A stretch of 55,896 bases of DNA from GCA-2401735 sp051252095 (GTDB lineage: Bacteria; Pseudomonadota; Gammaproteobacteria; Burkholderiales; Methylophilaceae), in contig JBPOFK010000016.1 in NCBI GenBank assembly GCA_051252095.1, positions 1 to 55,896 on the forward strand, read 5' to 3'. Each line of letters begins with the position of its first letter. Positions within the stretch are counted from its first letter, which is position 1. This document shows positions 7,816 to 16,643 of this stretch, piece by piece. The notes below the pieces were generated by a model. That model searched no databases, was not told the DNA's origin, and saw nothing but the letters and a program-made list of their open reading frames with translations. The position numbers and the translations under genes were made by a program.

Positions 7816-9204
7816 ATGGAAAAATTTTGGCCCGCCTGCCTTAGCCGCTTTGAGCAAGAACTGTCAACTCAGCAATTCAATACCTGGATTAAACCACTCA
7901 GAACAGAGATAAGTGATAACAATATTCGTGTTATTGCACCCAATAAGTTTGTTCAACAATGGGTAAAAGATCGGTTCCTCAATAAGATTGAAGGTGTTGC
8001 TGAAGACTTTTTTCCACAAGAAGTTGTCATTGAAATTACGACAAGTACGAAAAAGGCTACAAACATCAATGGTAGTGTAGCGACAAAAAAAACTAGTCCT
8101 AATCATGCCATTGCCAGTAAAAATCAGGTTGAGAAAAAATCAGCTGTTACTCGAAATAACAAACCCTCGCATCACGATAAAGAACACTCTGGTTTAAATC
8201 CTAGTTTTAATTTTAATAATTATGTCACTGGCCGTGCCAACCAACTTGCACGAGCAGCAGCAATACAGGTAGCAGAAAACCCTGGTAAAGCTTATAACCC
8301 TTTATTTATCTATGGGGGTGTTGGTTTGGGGAAAACACATCTGTTACAAGCAATTGGAAACCACCTACAGCAACAAAATCCGCAAGCAAACATCCGCTAT
8401 TTACATGCCGAGCGTTATGTTTCAGACGTTGTAAAAGCCTATGAAAATAAAGCGTTTGATGCTTTTAAAAAACTTTATCACTCTTTAGATTTGTTGCTGA
8501 TTGATGATATTCAATTTTTTGGTAAAAAAACACGCACACAAGAAGAGTTCTTTTATGCGTTTAATACCCTAATTGAAGAAAAAAAACAGATTGTGATTAC
8601 CTGTGACACCTATCCTAAAGAAATTACAGATGTAGATGAACGCCTAAGAACAAGGTTTAGTTGGGGATTAACTGTTGCTGTAGAACCCCCTGAACTGGAA
8701 ATGCGCGTCGCTATTTTGCTTAAAAAAGCAGAAGAGTCTAAAATCAACCTGCATGAGGATGTTGCTTTTTTTGTAGCGAAACAGATACGCTCCAGCGTGC
8801 GTGAATTAGAAGGCGCGTTAAATCGTATTGTTGCAATGGCTAAATTCACTGGCAATCCCATTGATATCGTTTTAGCCAAAGATGCACTGCGTGATTTGAT
8901 TGCTGTGCGTGGACGGCAAATTACCATTGAAAACATACAAAAAACGGTGGCAGATTATTACAAAATTAAAGTCTCTGAAATGCATAGTAAAAAGCGGTCT
9001 CGTAATTTTTCTAGACCTAGACAAGTAGCAATGTCATTGGCAAGAGAGCTGACTAACCATAGCTTTCCTGAAATAGGTGAAGCATTTGGGAACAGGCACC
9101 ATACGACTGTTATGCACGCTTGTGAAGAAATTGAGCAGTTAAGATTAAATGATCAAAATATTGCACGTGATATTGGATTTTTAACACAAGTGATTCGCGA
9201 TTAG
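7816..9204 (+). CDS. dnaA: Chromosomal replication initiator DnaA
   Basis: DnaA binds DnaA boxes and opens the origin. It has 462 residues. Domain I (about 1-85) binds the helicase loader or helicase, and domain II (about 86-130) is a variable linker. Domain III is the AAA+ motor with Walker A GGVGLGKTHLL and Walker B LLLIDDIQFF. Domain IV carries the DNA-binding signature GNRHHTTVMHACEEI near residue 435. The ATG has only a weak ribosome site (GGGGTGCTGG upstream). It is flanked on both sides by gaps with DnaA boxes and followed by dnaN. Confidence 0.98.
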   Translation: MEKFWPACLSRFEQELSTQQFNTWIKPLRTEISDNNIRVIAPNKFVQQWVKDRFLNKIEGVAEDFFPQEVVIEITTSTKKATNINGSVATKKTSPNHAIASKNQVEKKSAVTRNNKPSHHDKEHSGLNPSFNFNNYVTGRANQLARAAAIQVAENPGKAYNPLFIYGGVGLGKTHLLQAIGNHLQQQNPQANIRYLHAERYVSDVVKAYENKAFDAFKKLYHSLDLLLIDDIQFFGKKTRTQEEFFYAFNTLIEEKKQIVITCDTYPKEITDVDERLRTRFSWGLTVAVEPPELEMRVAILLKKAEESKINLHEDVAFFVAKQIRSSVRELEGALNRIVAMAKFTGNPIDIVLAKDALRDLIAVRGRQITIENIQKTVADYYKIKVSEMHSKKRSRNFSRPRQVAMSLARELTNHSFPEIGEAFGNRHHTTVMHACEEIEQLRLNDQNIARDIGFLTQVIRD

Positions 9205-9446
9205 CGTTATAAAGGCTGTGATTAAAAGGATAGAAGGTTGTGGATAAAAAGAGTGTAAACATACTTTTATTGAAATTGATAATTTAATGCACATTTAATC
9301 CACACAAAAAAACAGCTTTTATAACAAGGATAAATTTAAGGTAATTAACTGATTATATTTGGAAATTAGAGTAATACACAGATAAAAGCAACATTACTAT
9401 TATTATTAGTTTTATATATACATTAAATAAATAATTAGGCAAAAAG
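9205..9446. other. Candidate oriC: dnaA-dnaN intergenic region
   Basis: This is a 242-base, strongly AT-rich gap. It holds a perfect DnaA box (TGTGGATAA, 9239-9247), an inverted one-mismatch box (TAATCCACA, 9296-9304), and a 14-base inverted repeat enclosing both (9206-9219 and 9312-9325, one G-T pair). From about 9330 to 9440 the DNA is almost pure A/T and could be the unwinding element. Only two good boxes are present, fewer than in well-studied origins, so this may be one half of an origin that also uses the gap before dnaA. Confidence 0.6.
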
Positions 9447-10547
9447 ATGCAGATTAAAATAAACAGAGACGTTTTATTAAAACCACTCATGAATGTTACT
9501 GGTATTGTTGAACGTCGACATACACTCCCCATTCTTTCTAATTTGCTCATCGAAGCAAAAAACAATAATATCAAATTGACAGCGACAGATTTAGAAATGC
9601 AAATTTCTCTGAATATAGAAAGTGAGTTAAAAGACGAGCTTTCAACTACGATATCTGCTAAAAAATTCTTAGATATTTGCCGCTCTTTGCCAGATTCAAT
9701 TGATATTGATATGATTAGTAAAGACAGTCGAATGACTGTCAAAGCGGGTAAAAGTCGGTTTAATTTGCAAACACTTCCTGCAGCAGATTATCCAATAATG
9801 ACTAAAGTTGCAGGAGAAACAATCACAATAAAAATAAGCCAAATTGAGCTGAAACGATTATTAAAACAAGTTGAGTTTGCAATGGCGCAACAAGACATCC
9901 GTTATTATTTGAATGGCTTATTATTGGAAGTAAATGAAAATAGACTTAATTTGGTAGGTACTGATGGCCATCGATTAAGTTTTACATCAGCAATACTTGC
10001 CCAAAATTATGAAAAAAATGAAGTAATTTTACCTCGTAAAACAGTCATAGAACTGATCAAATTGCTTGAAGACAGTGACGAAGAAGTCACAATAGAAGTT
10101 GCAACAGGACAAGTTAATTTTGCCTTTGGCGAGATTAGCTTAATCTCCAAAGTCATTGATGGAAAGTTTCCTGATTATCATCGGGTAATACCGACAGCGC
10201 ACAGCAATACATTTACTGCAAATCGTCTACAAATACTCACAGCAATGCAGCGTGCATCAATACTGTCCAATGAAAAATATAGAGGTATAAGGATGGTATT
10301 GAGTGAAAACAACCTTAAACTTATTAGTACAAACACAGAGCAAGAAGAAGCAGAAGAAGAGCTTGAAATTAATTATATGCAGGAAAGTTTAGATATTGGT
10401 TTTAATGTGACATACTTGATAGATGTACTGAATAATACCCAACAAGAAACAATCAACTTTTCATTTGCAGATGCAAATAGTAGTTGTTTAATCACATTGC
10501 CAGAAGATAGCGACTATAAATATGTCGTCATGCCAATGCGTATTTAA
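9447..10547 (+). CDS. dnaN: DNA polymerase III subunit beta (sliding clamp)
   Basis: The ring-shaped processivity clamp of the replicase. The 366-residue length is typical, and the three repeated clamp domains can be followed: domain 1 starts with LLKPLMNVTGIVERRHTLPILSN, domain 2 contains RYYLNGLLLEV, and domain 3 ends in VVMPMRI, the usual C-terminus. It lies downstream of dnaA across the candidate origin and 42 bases before gyrB. Confidence 0.98.
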   Translation: MQIKINRDVLLKPLMNVTGIVERRHTLPILSNLLIEAKNNNIKLTATDLEMQISLNIESELKDELSTTISAKKFLDICRSLPDSIDIDMISKDSRMTVKAGKSRFNLQTLPAADYPIMTKVAGETITIKISQIELKRLLKQVEFAMAQQDIRYYLNGLLLEVNENRLNLVGTDGHRLSFTSAILAQNYEKNEVILPRKTVIELIKLLEDSDEEVTIEVATGQVNFAFGEISLISKVIDGKFPDYHRVIPTAHSNTFTANRLQILTAMQRASILSNEKYRGIRMVLSENNLKLISTNTEQEEAEEELEINYMQESLDIGFNVTYLIDVLNNTQQETINFSFADANSSCLITLPEDSDYKYVVMPMRI

Positions 10548-10589
10548 AAACAAATAAATTTTAAAAATAGTAAACACAAGCGAAAAATT

Positions 10590-13001
10590 ATGGCGATTAA
10601 AGAGGAAGATTACGATTCATCCAGTATTAAAATTTTAGAGGGATTGGATGCAGTTCGTAAAAGGCCAGGGATGTATATTGGTGATACGTCAGATGGTTCT
10701 GGTTTGCATCATATGGTATTTGAAGTACTGGATAATGCAATTGATGAAGCATTAGCCGGGCATTGTAATGACATCAAAGTCATTATCCATCCAGACAACT
10801 CTATTAGTATTAGTGATAATGGTCGTGGTATCCCCACAGGTGTAAAACCTGATGATAAACATGAGCCAAAACGATCAGCTGCTGAGATTGTGATGACTGA
10901 GCTACACGCAGGCGGCAAGTTCGACCAAAACTCTTACAAAGTTTCAGGTGGTTTACATGGAGTCGGTGTTTCTGTGGTTAATGCGTTATCAGATTGGCTG
11001 CATTTAAAAATTTACCGCGATGGACAAGTGCATCAGATGGAATTTAAACGCGGTATTCCACAAGCCCCGCTAAAAGTAACAGGAAAAACCGAAAAATCTG
11101 GCACAGAAGTACATTTTTTAGCAGCAACAGAAACTTTTAACATTATAGAGTTTCATTTTGAAATTTTAGCCAAGCGTATTCGCGAACTGTCATTCTTAAA
11201 CAACGGCGTAAAAATTGAACTGATTGATCAGCGCGAAAATGGCAAGACAGAAAACTTTGCGCATTCAGGCGGTATAAAAGGTTTTGTCGAGTATATGAAC
11301 CGATCAAAATCAGTACTTCATCCAAAAATATTTTACGCCACTGGTGAAAAAGAAGGCATGACTGTAGAAATCGCCATTCAGTGGAACGACTCCTATACGG
11401 AATCTGTACAATGCTTTACTAACAATATTCCACAACGGGATGGAGGTACGCATTTAACTGGTCTACGCACGGCGATGACACGTACGCTAAACCAATATAT
11501 AGAACAAACCGATACGGCAAAAAAAGCAAAAGTGAATACCACAGGGGATGATATGCGTGAAGGCATCACTTGTGTACTATCTGTAAAAGTACCTGATCCT
11601 AAATTCTCATCTCAAACAAAAGATAAATTAGTCTCAAGTGAAGTGCAGCCAGTGGTGTCAGAAGTAGTAGGAGACAAGCTAGCCGATTACCTAGCGGAAA
11701 ATCCAGCGGATGCCAAAATTATTTGTGGCAAGATTGTTGATGCAGCGCGTGCGCGCGAAGCTGCCAGAAAAGCCCGAGAAATTACCCGCCGGAAAGGCGT
11801 AATGGATAGTATGGGGTTACCAGGTAAATTAGCAGATTGTCAGGAAAAAGATCCAAGTCTGTGTGAAATCTACTTGGTGGAGGGTGACTCCGCAGGAGGA
11901 TCAGCTAAACAGGGGCGTGACCGTAAAAACCAAGCAATTTTGCCGCTAAAAGGTAAAATTCTGAATGTAGAAAAAGCACGCTTTGATAAATTACTCAGTT
12001 CGCAAGAGATTGCGACCATGATTACTGCGTTGGGTACGAATATAGGTAAAGCGGACTTTAATATAGAAAAATTACGTTATCATCGAATCATCATCATGAC
12101 CGATGCCGATGTTGATGGGTCCCATATCCGCACATTATTACTGACTTTCTTCTATCGTCAAATGTTAGAGCTAGTAGAACGCGGCCACATCTACATTGCA
12201 CAACCACCACTCTATAAAATAAAACAAGGCAGAGAAGAGCGTTATATCAAAGACGATCAAGAGCTGGATCAATACCTACTTGGTTCAGCCTTAAAAGATG
12301 CAGAATTATTAACCAGAACGGGTGGGGAAATCATTAAAGAAGAAGCGTTAGCCAAAATAGCGCAACAAATGGTGCTAACAGAAGCTGTAATTCGTCGTAT
12401 CTCAAGACTTTATGACGAAAGTGTACTCCGCGCCATTCAAGAAGTGGGCGATGTTGATTTAAGCACAGAAGCAAGCACCAATGCAGTTGCTGAAAAAATG
12501 CGGCCTATTTTAGGCGCAATCGGTTCAGAAGTCCTTGTTGCCTATGATGAGGAAGAAAGTGCTTATCGCCTAGAAGTGAATAAATACGTGCACGGTAATT
12601 TACAAAGTTGTGTAATCGATGCAGAGTTTGTTGGCAGTGGTGATTACCGTCAAATTAACACCATGTATAAAATGTTAGATGGCTTGCTTGGTCAGGGCGC
12701 TATCATTAAACGCGGCGAAAAAGAGAACAATGTTGGCACTTTTAAACAGGCGCTAGACTGGCTGCTATCAGAGGCTAAACATAACCTCAACGTCCAGCGC
12801 TATAAAGGGCTTGGTGAGATGAACCCAGAACAACTTTGGGAAACAACCATGGATCCTAAAGCCCGTCGCCTGCTTAAAGTACAAATTGATGATGCTATTG
12901 CCGCTGATGAAATCTTTAGCACATTAATGGGTGACAATGTAGAACCAAGACGTGCTTTTATTGAAAATAATGCATTAAATGTGAGTTCATTAGATGTATA
13001 A
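10590..13001 (+). CDS. gyrB: DNA gyrase subunit B
   Basis: The ATPase subunit of gyrase, which introduces negative supercoils together with GyrA. It has 803 residues. The GHKL ATPase domain is marked by EVLDNAIDEALAGH and DNGRGIP. The TOPRIM domain has EGDSAGGSAKQGRDR and DADVDGSHIRTLL. The C-terminal QRYKGLGEMNPEQLWETTMDP motif separates GyrB from ParE. The insert typical of proteobacterial GyrB lies between TOPRIM and the end. It follows dnaN directly, with no recF between them. Confidence 0.98.
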   Translation: MAIKEEDYDSSSIKILEGLDAVRKRPGMYIGDTSDGSGLHHMVFEVLDNAIDEALAGHCNDIKVIIHPDNSISISDNGRGIPTGVKPDDKHEPKRSAAEIVMTELHAGGKFDQNSYKVSGGLHGVGVSVVNALSDWLHLKIYRDGQVHQMEFKRGIPQAPLKVTGKTEKSGTEVHFLAATETFNIIEFHFEILAKRIRELSFLNNGVKIELIDQRENGKTENFAHSGGIKGFVEYMNRSKSVLHPKIFYATGEKEGMTVEIAIQWNDSYTESVQCFTNNIPQRDGGTHLTGLRTAMTRTLNQYIEQTDTAKKAKVNTTGDDMREGITCVLSVKVPDPKFSSQTKDKLVSSEVQPVVSEVVGDKLADYLAENPADAKIICGKIVDAARAREAARKAREITRRKGVMDSMGLPGKLADCQEKDPSLCEIYLVEGDSAGGSAKQGRDRKNQAILPLKGKILNVEKARFDKLLSSQEIATMITALGTNIGKADFNIEKLRYHRIIIMTDADVDGSHIRTLLLTFFYRQMLELVERGHIYIAQPPLYKIKQGREERYIKDDQELDQYLLGSALKDAELLTRTGGEIIKEEALAKIAQQMVLTEAVIRRISRLYDESVLRAIQEVGDVDLSTEASTNAVAEKMRPILGAIGSEVLVAYDEEESAYRLEVNKYVHGNLQSCVIDAEFVGSGDYRQINTMYKMLDGLLGQGAIIKRGEKENNVGTFKQALDWLLSEAKHNLNVQRYKGLGEMNPEQLWETTMDPKARRLLKVQIDDAIAADEIFSTLMGDNVEPRRAFIENNALNVSSLDV

Positions 13002-13046
13002 ATTTGTCGAATGCCATAATTAATACAAAAATCCAGATAGTTTTCA

Positions 13047-13088
13047 CCCAATCAATGGAGTCTTACGTCATTGATTATGTTGATTGGG
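13047..13088 (+). promoter_or_regulatory. Two competing hairpins upstream of the GFA gene
   Basis: CCCAATCAA (13047-13055) pairs with TTGATTGGG (13080-13088). ATCAATG (13051-13057) pairs with CATTGAT (13069-13075). The two pairings share bases and cannot form fully together. No T run follows, so it is not a plain terminator. It ends 18 bases before the Shine-Dalgarno sequence of the next gene and could be a leader element; this is inference only. Confidence 0.35.
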
Positions 13089-13121
13089 CTGTAAGCACAT
13101 TTGCGAAGGAGGCTAGCAAAA

Positions 13122-13526
13122 GTGATTTTATTTAGAGGTGGATGCCTATGTAAAGCTGTTCATTACGAAACGACAGCTAATCCATTGAATCAGAGAGTCT
13201 GTCATTGTAAGGAATGCCAAAAAGCTATTGGGGCTGCCTTTAACGCACGTTTGTTAATGCGTATTGAAGATGTTTCTATCACAGGCCCTGTAATCACGTT
13301 CAACTCATCAGAAACGCTTGAGCGAGGCGCATGCTCACGTTGTGGCACAAGCATTTTTTCCCGTCGTACATCCGCTGGTGTCATTGGGTTGACTGCTGGC
13401 AGCCTAGATGATGCATCATTATTCAAACCGGATATGCATTTTTGGATATCATCCAAGCAGCCGTGGATAGAGCTAGCTGATGGACTCCCACAATATCTTG
13501 AGGGCCCACCTGCTAAAGGATATTAA
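13122..13526 (+). CDS. GFA (glutathione-dependent formaldehyde-activating) family protein
   Basis: A 134-residue zinc-binding protein of the Gfa/CENP-V fold. The cysteine pattern is GGCLC (Cys8, Cys10), RVCHCKEC (Cys27, Cys29, Cys32) and CSRC (Cys71, Cys74). Members have been proposed to bind glutathione conjugates such as S-hydroxymethylglutathione, but most are uncharacterised. The start is GTG: AAGGAGG at 13106-13112 lies 9 bases upstream. A TTG at 13101 would place this ribosome site inside the coding region, so it is rejected. It is a single gene after gyrB. A link to formaldehyde would suit a methylotroph but is inference. Confidence 0.87.
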   Translation: MILFRGGCLCKAVHYETTANPLNQRVCHCKECQKAIGAAFNARLLMRIEDVSITGPVITFNSSETLERGACSRCGTSIFSRRTSAGVIGLTAGSLDDASLFKPDMHFWISSKQPWIELADGLPQYLEGPPAKGY

Positions 13527-13534
13527 TTTTATAC

Positions 13535-13571
13535 CTTGTTAAGCTAACAAATTGTTTAAGTTATTAACAAG
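13535..13571. repeat. Inverted repeat between convergent genes
   Basis: CTTGTTAA and TTAACAAG are separated by 21 bases in the short gap between the GFA gene and the convergent antiporter gene. No T run follows on either side, so a terminator role is doubtful. Confidence 0.3.
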
Positions 13572-13602
13572 CACTCAGCTTCTGTCACTTAACAAAAGTA
13601 GC

Positions 13603-15453
13603 TCAAGAATTAGCTGATTCGATCACTTTTTCTGATTGAGAAGTCTTCTTGGCTTCAATTTTACTTTTTGGGTCTGGACCAAAATAGATTAATGTCCAAC
13701 CAGCTTCTGGTGAAAATGATTGCTCGATGGAAAATAAACGTAATCCACCACTTGGACTCACGCTACCAAGTAATAACCAATTTTCGCTTAATTTTCCCAT
13801 TTGACTTTTGAGTTGATCTAAACCAAAACTTTCACTAAGTTTAGTTGTTTGAATAATCCAGCCTTCATCTAACTTTTGTTGTAAAAATTCAAAATTTGCT
13901 TTTGAATCAAATGCGACTTTTCCGCGTCGTTGTAATGCCAGTTGTTTTGACTCTTTACTTGATTCAACATCATGAATTGCTAATTGAAATGAGCGGTGAT
14001 GACCAAAATGTCGCCCTTGTACTTTACAGACTAAAGCATTATAAAAATCTTTATCAGTTGCACAAAGAATCTGGTTTAAATGATTAATATCAAGGGAGTG
14101 CTCAGCGTGCTCGGATAATATCTCGCCATAATAAACGTCAAGTCCCTCCATGCGTGCAGCTTTCAAACTGTGATAATTGCCGTCAACAATTAAAATATTG
14201 ATTTTTAATTTCTTTAATGCTTGTGCAAATGCTCTTGTCCATGGGGATACGCCGACAATCATTAAACCATTTGCATTTTGTGCTGCCAAACCTAAACGAC
14301 GCGCAAGGCGAGATATTGATAAACCATGTACCAACACCGTTACGATGATGACCAGAAACACGATTGGCAATAATTTTTCTGCATCCTGATAGCCACTACT
14401 GACTAATGCCGGCCCAAAAATTCCTGCTGTTGCAGCAGCTACAATCCCGCGTGGTGCAATCCATGCCAGCATCAATTTATCTGCTTTTCGCATAGGGGCA
14501 CCAAGCGTGGCAAGCCCTACTGTCAAAGGCCTCACGATAATCAGTAAAGCAATGACAAACAGCATTACTCTCCAGTCGATTAGGGTGAGATGACTTAATT
14601 GCAACTGTGTCGGAATAACAATAAATAAAATTGATAACAGAACGACAGTGAGGTTTCTCTTAAACCGTTGCAAATCCTCTCGTTCGATTAAATCCATGTT
14701 TCCGACTACCACGCCCATCAGGGTAACGCTCAGTAGACCTGCTTCGTGATGCACAATATTGCTCAACCAATACATAATCAATACCAGAACCATCAATATC
14801 GGTGGTTTCAAGTGTTCAGGCACCCAGCCGCGGCGATAAAACCAACCCGTTAACCAGCCACCTAAACCGCCAAGAACGATAGCCGCAGCAACAGAAGATC
14901 CGAGCCCTATTAATGTTTGTGTTAACCCAGCATCCACTGTCGTGAAATATTCAAAAGTTAACACGGCGAGTAATACACCGACAGGATCATTCACGATCCC
15001 TTCCCATTTAAGTAGTGATGAAGATTCTTTGTTTAATCTGGCCTGCTTTAGAATTGGCAAGATGACCGTTGGCCCAGTTACCACTAAAATAGCCCCAAGG
15101 ACACATGCCACGGGCCAACTAAGTCCGGCCAAATAATGGGCTGCTATACTGCCAAATAACCATGCCAGTGGAGCCCCTAATATGGTTAATCGCCCAATTC
15201 CATTGCCTGCACTTTTTAACTCGCCAAGTTTAAGGTCCATACCACCTTCAAACAAAATAATAGCAACGCCGAACCCAATAAGCTCAGCCAATTCTAAAGG
15301 AGGAAGATCAATATTAATAACACCTGTTACTGGTCCTAAAATGATGCCGGAAGCGATTAAAAACACAATGGCAGGTAGCCGTGCCCACCATGCGAGTAGT
15401 TGGCTAGCAAGGCCTGCGGTTAGGATAATAAGAAGAGACGTGGATACTAGCAT
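13603..15453 (-). CDS. Cation:proton antiporter (CPA1 type) with cytosolic regulatory domain
   Basis: A 616-residue membrane protein. Residues 1 to about 390 form 12-13 transmembrane helices of the Na+/H+ exchanger fold: ILFEGGMDLKLGEL, the ion-binding region WEGIVNDPVGVLLAVLTFEY (the ND pair), and MLAWIAPRGIVAAATAGIFGP. From about residue 390 on it is soluble and looks like a nucleotide-binding TrkA/RCK-like domain (NANGLMIVGVSPWTRAFAQALK ... ILIVDGN). It exchanges Na+ or K+ for H+ for pH and salt balance. AAGGA lies 11 bases before the ATG. It is transcribed alone, convergent with the GFA gene. Confidence 0.9.
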   Translation of the reverse strand: MLVSTSLLIILTAGLASQLLAWWARLPAIVFLIASGIILGPVTGVINIDLPPLELAELIGFGVAIILFEGGMDLKLGELKSAGNGIGRLTILGAPLAWLFGSIAAHYLAGLSWPVACVLGAILVVTGPTVILPILKQARLNKESSSLLKWEGIVNDPVGVLLAVLTFEYFTTVDAGLTQTLIGLGSSVAAAIVLGGLGGWLTGWFYRRGWVPEHLKPPILMVLVLIMYWLSNIVHHEAGLLSVTLMGVVVGNMDLIEREDLQRFKRNLTVVLLSILFIVIPTQLQLSHLTLIDWRVMLFVIALLIIVRPLTVGLATLGAPMRKADKLMLAWIAPRGIVAAATAGIFGPALVSSGYQDAEKLLPIVFLVIIVTVLVHGLSISRLARRLGLAAQNANGLMIVGVSPWTRAFAQALKKLKINILIVDGNYHSLKAARMEGLDVYYGEILSEHAEHSLDINHLNQILCATDKDFYNALVCKVQGRHFGHHRSFQLAIHDVESSKESKQLALQRRGKVAFDSKANFEFLQQKLDEGWIIQTTKLSESFGLDQLKSQMGKLSENWLLLGSVSPSGGLRLFSIEQSFSPEAGWTLIYFGPDPKSKIEAKKTSQSEKVIESANS

Positions 15454-15842
15454 ATTGCAAATATTTCCTTAAAGATTAAGCAGTTGTTATCAAAACATTC
15501 TGTTATGTACGGTGAAAAACGATGAATCGACATTTACTTTAACTTGATATAAATAGCGTTTTAATTGATTTTCTATTAATAGGCGATCCGAAGTTAAATT
15601 AAAAGCTTGTGGCGCAAATAAACAAAAAATGTTTTTTTAAACTGTATTGGTCTCTGTATACCATATTTAATCGAGCACGAATAAAAAAAACAAAATTTAT
15701 TGAAAATCTTATTGTCGAATATCCAAGTATTAAAAAGTATGATTACTAATAATTCAGTTAGAATGGCTTAAAGATTAGCAAATTTTAACGTTTGATTAAA
15801 TCATAAAATTACAGAGTAATCATTGTTCAAAAAGGGCGCAAT
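15454..15842. other. AT-rich intergenic region between divergent genes
   Basis: A 389-base gap between the leftward antiporter gene and the rightward DUF2789 gene. It should hold both promoters. I saw no ORF with a ribosome site, RNA gene, clear repeat or terminator. Confidence 0.5.
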
Positions 15843-16082
15843 ATGGATTTGTCATCACATCAGTTAAGTAATCTTTTTGACCAACTTGGTTTGGAATCTG
15901 ATCCAAATGCAATTGAAGCTTTTATTAAAGAACATAGCCCTTTAGCAACCAACGTTTTACTTGCAGATGCTAGTTTTTGGACAAATTCTCAAGCCGCATT
16001 TTTAAGAGAAGAAATCTTGAATGACGCAGACTGGGCAGAAGTGATTGATCAACTCAATGAAAGATTACATGCTAATACTTAG
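15843..16082 (+). CDS. DUF2789 family protein
   Basis: A 79-residue acidic soluble protein. The opening (MDLSSHQLSNLFDQLGL) and the middle (FWTNSQAAFLREEI, DADWAEVIDQLNERL) match DUF2789, a small proteobacterial family of unknown function. It is probably all helical. It lies 101 bases before the molybdenum hydroxylase genes on the same strand; whether it is cotranscribed with them is not clear. Confidence 0.85.
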   Translation: MDLSSHQLSNLFDQLGLESDPNAIEAFIKEHSPLATNVLLADASFWTNSQAAFLREEILNDADWAEVIDQLNERLHANT

Positions 16083-16183
16083 ATAACAACGATTAAAGTA
16101 ATAGGTCCTCATATCTGCTGTTAAGTTAATTTAATAGGTAAATAAATAACCAACTATTCTTTATAGATTCAATATGGATAAAC

Positions 16184-16642
16184 ATGAAGCAACTAACCAT
16201 TAATGAAAAGATTTATGAAGTTGATGTGCAAGCCGATACGCCATTGTTATGGGTTATCAGAGACATCATCGGTTTAACTGGCACTAAGTTTGGATGTGGG
16301 ATTGCTCAATGTGGCGCATGCACTGTGCATTTAGATGGCAAACCAGTAAGGTCGTGTGTACTTCCAGTTTCGAGTATCAAGGATGAAAAAATCACAACGA
16401 TTGAAGCGGTCGGACAGGAAGAGAGTGGTAAAAAAATACAGGAAGCTTGGTTAGATGTAGAGGTCATGCAGTGTGGTTATTGTCAATCAGGACAAATCAT
16501 GTCAGCTGCTGCACTGATCAGAGATAATGCAAATCCTACTGATGAAGAAATTGATGCAGCAATGGCAGGCAATATTTGTAGGTGTGGAACCTATACGCGT
16601 ATTCGAGAAGCTATAAAACAAGCCGCGAAAGTGAAGGCTTAA
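16184..16642 (+). CDS. (2Fe-2S)-binding subunit of a molybdenum hydroxylase (IorA type)
   Basis: The small iron-sulfur subunit of a xanthine-oxidase-family enzyme, 152 residues. The plant-type ferredoxin cluster is bound by Cys38, Cys43, Cys46 and Cys58 (FGCGIAQCGAC ... RSC). The second cluster is bound by Cys97, Cys100, Cys132 and Cys134 (QCGYCQSG and CRCGTYTR). It passes electrons from the molybdenum site to the cytochrome partner. The next gene starts 1 base after the stop, so the two subunits are translationally linked. It resembles the small subunit of isoquinoline 1-oxidoreductase, but the substrate cannot be told from the sequence. Confidence 0.93.
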   Translation: MKQLTINEKIYEVDVQADTPLLWVIRDIIGLTGTKFGCGIAQCGACTVHLDGKPVRSCVLPVSSIKDEKITTIEAVGQEESGKKIQEAWLDVEVMQCGYCQSGQIMSAAALIRDNANPTDEEIDAAMAGNICRCGTYTRIREAIKQAAKVKA

Positions 16643-16643
16643 T

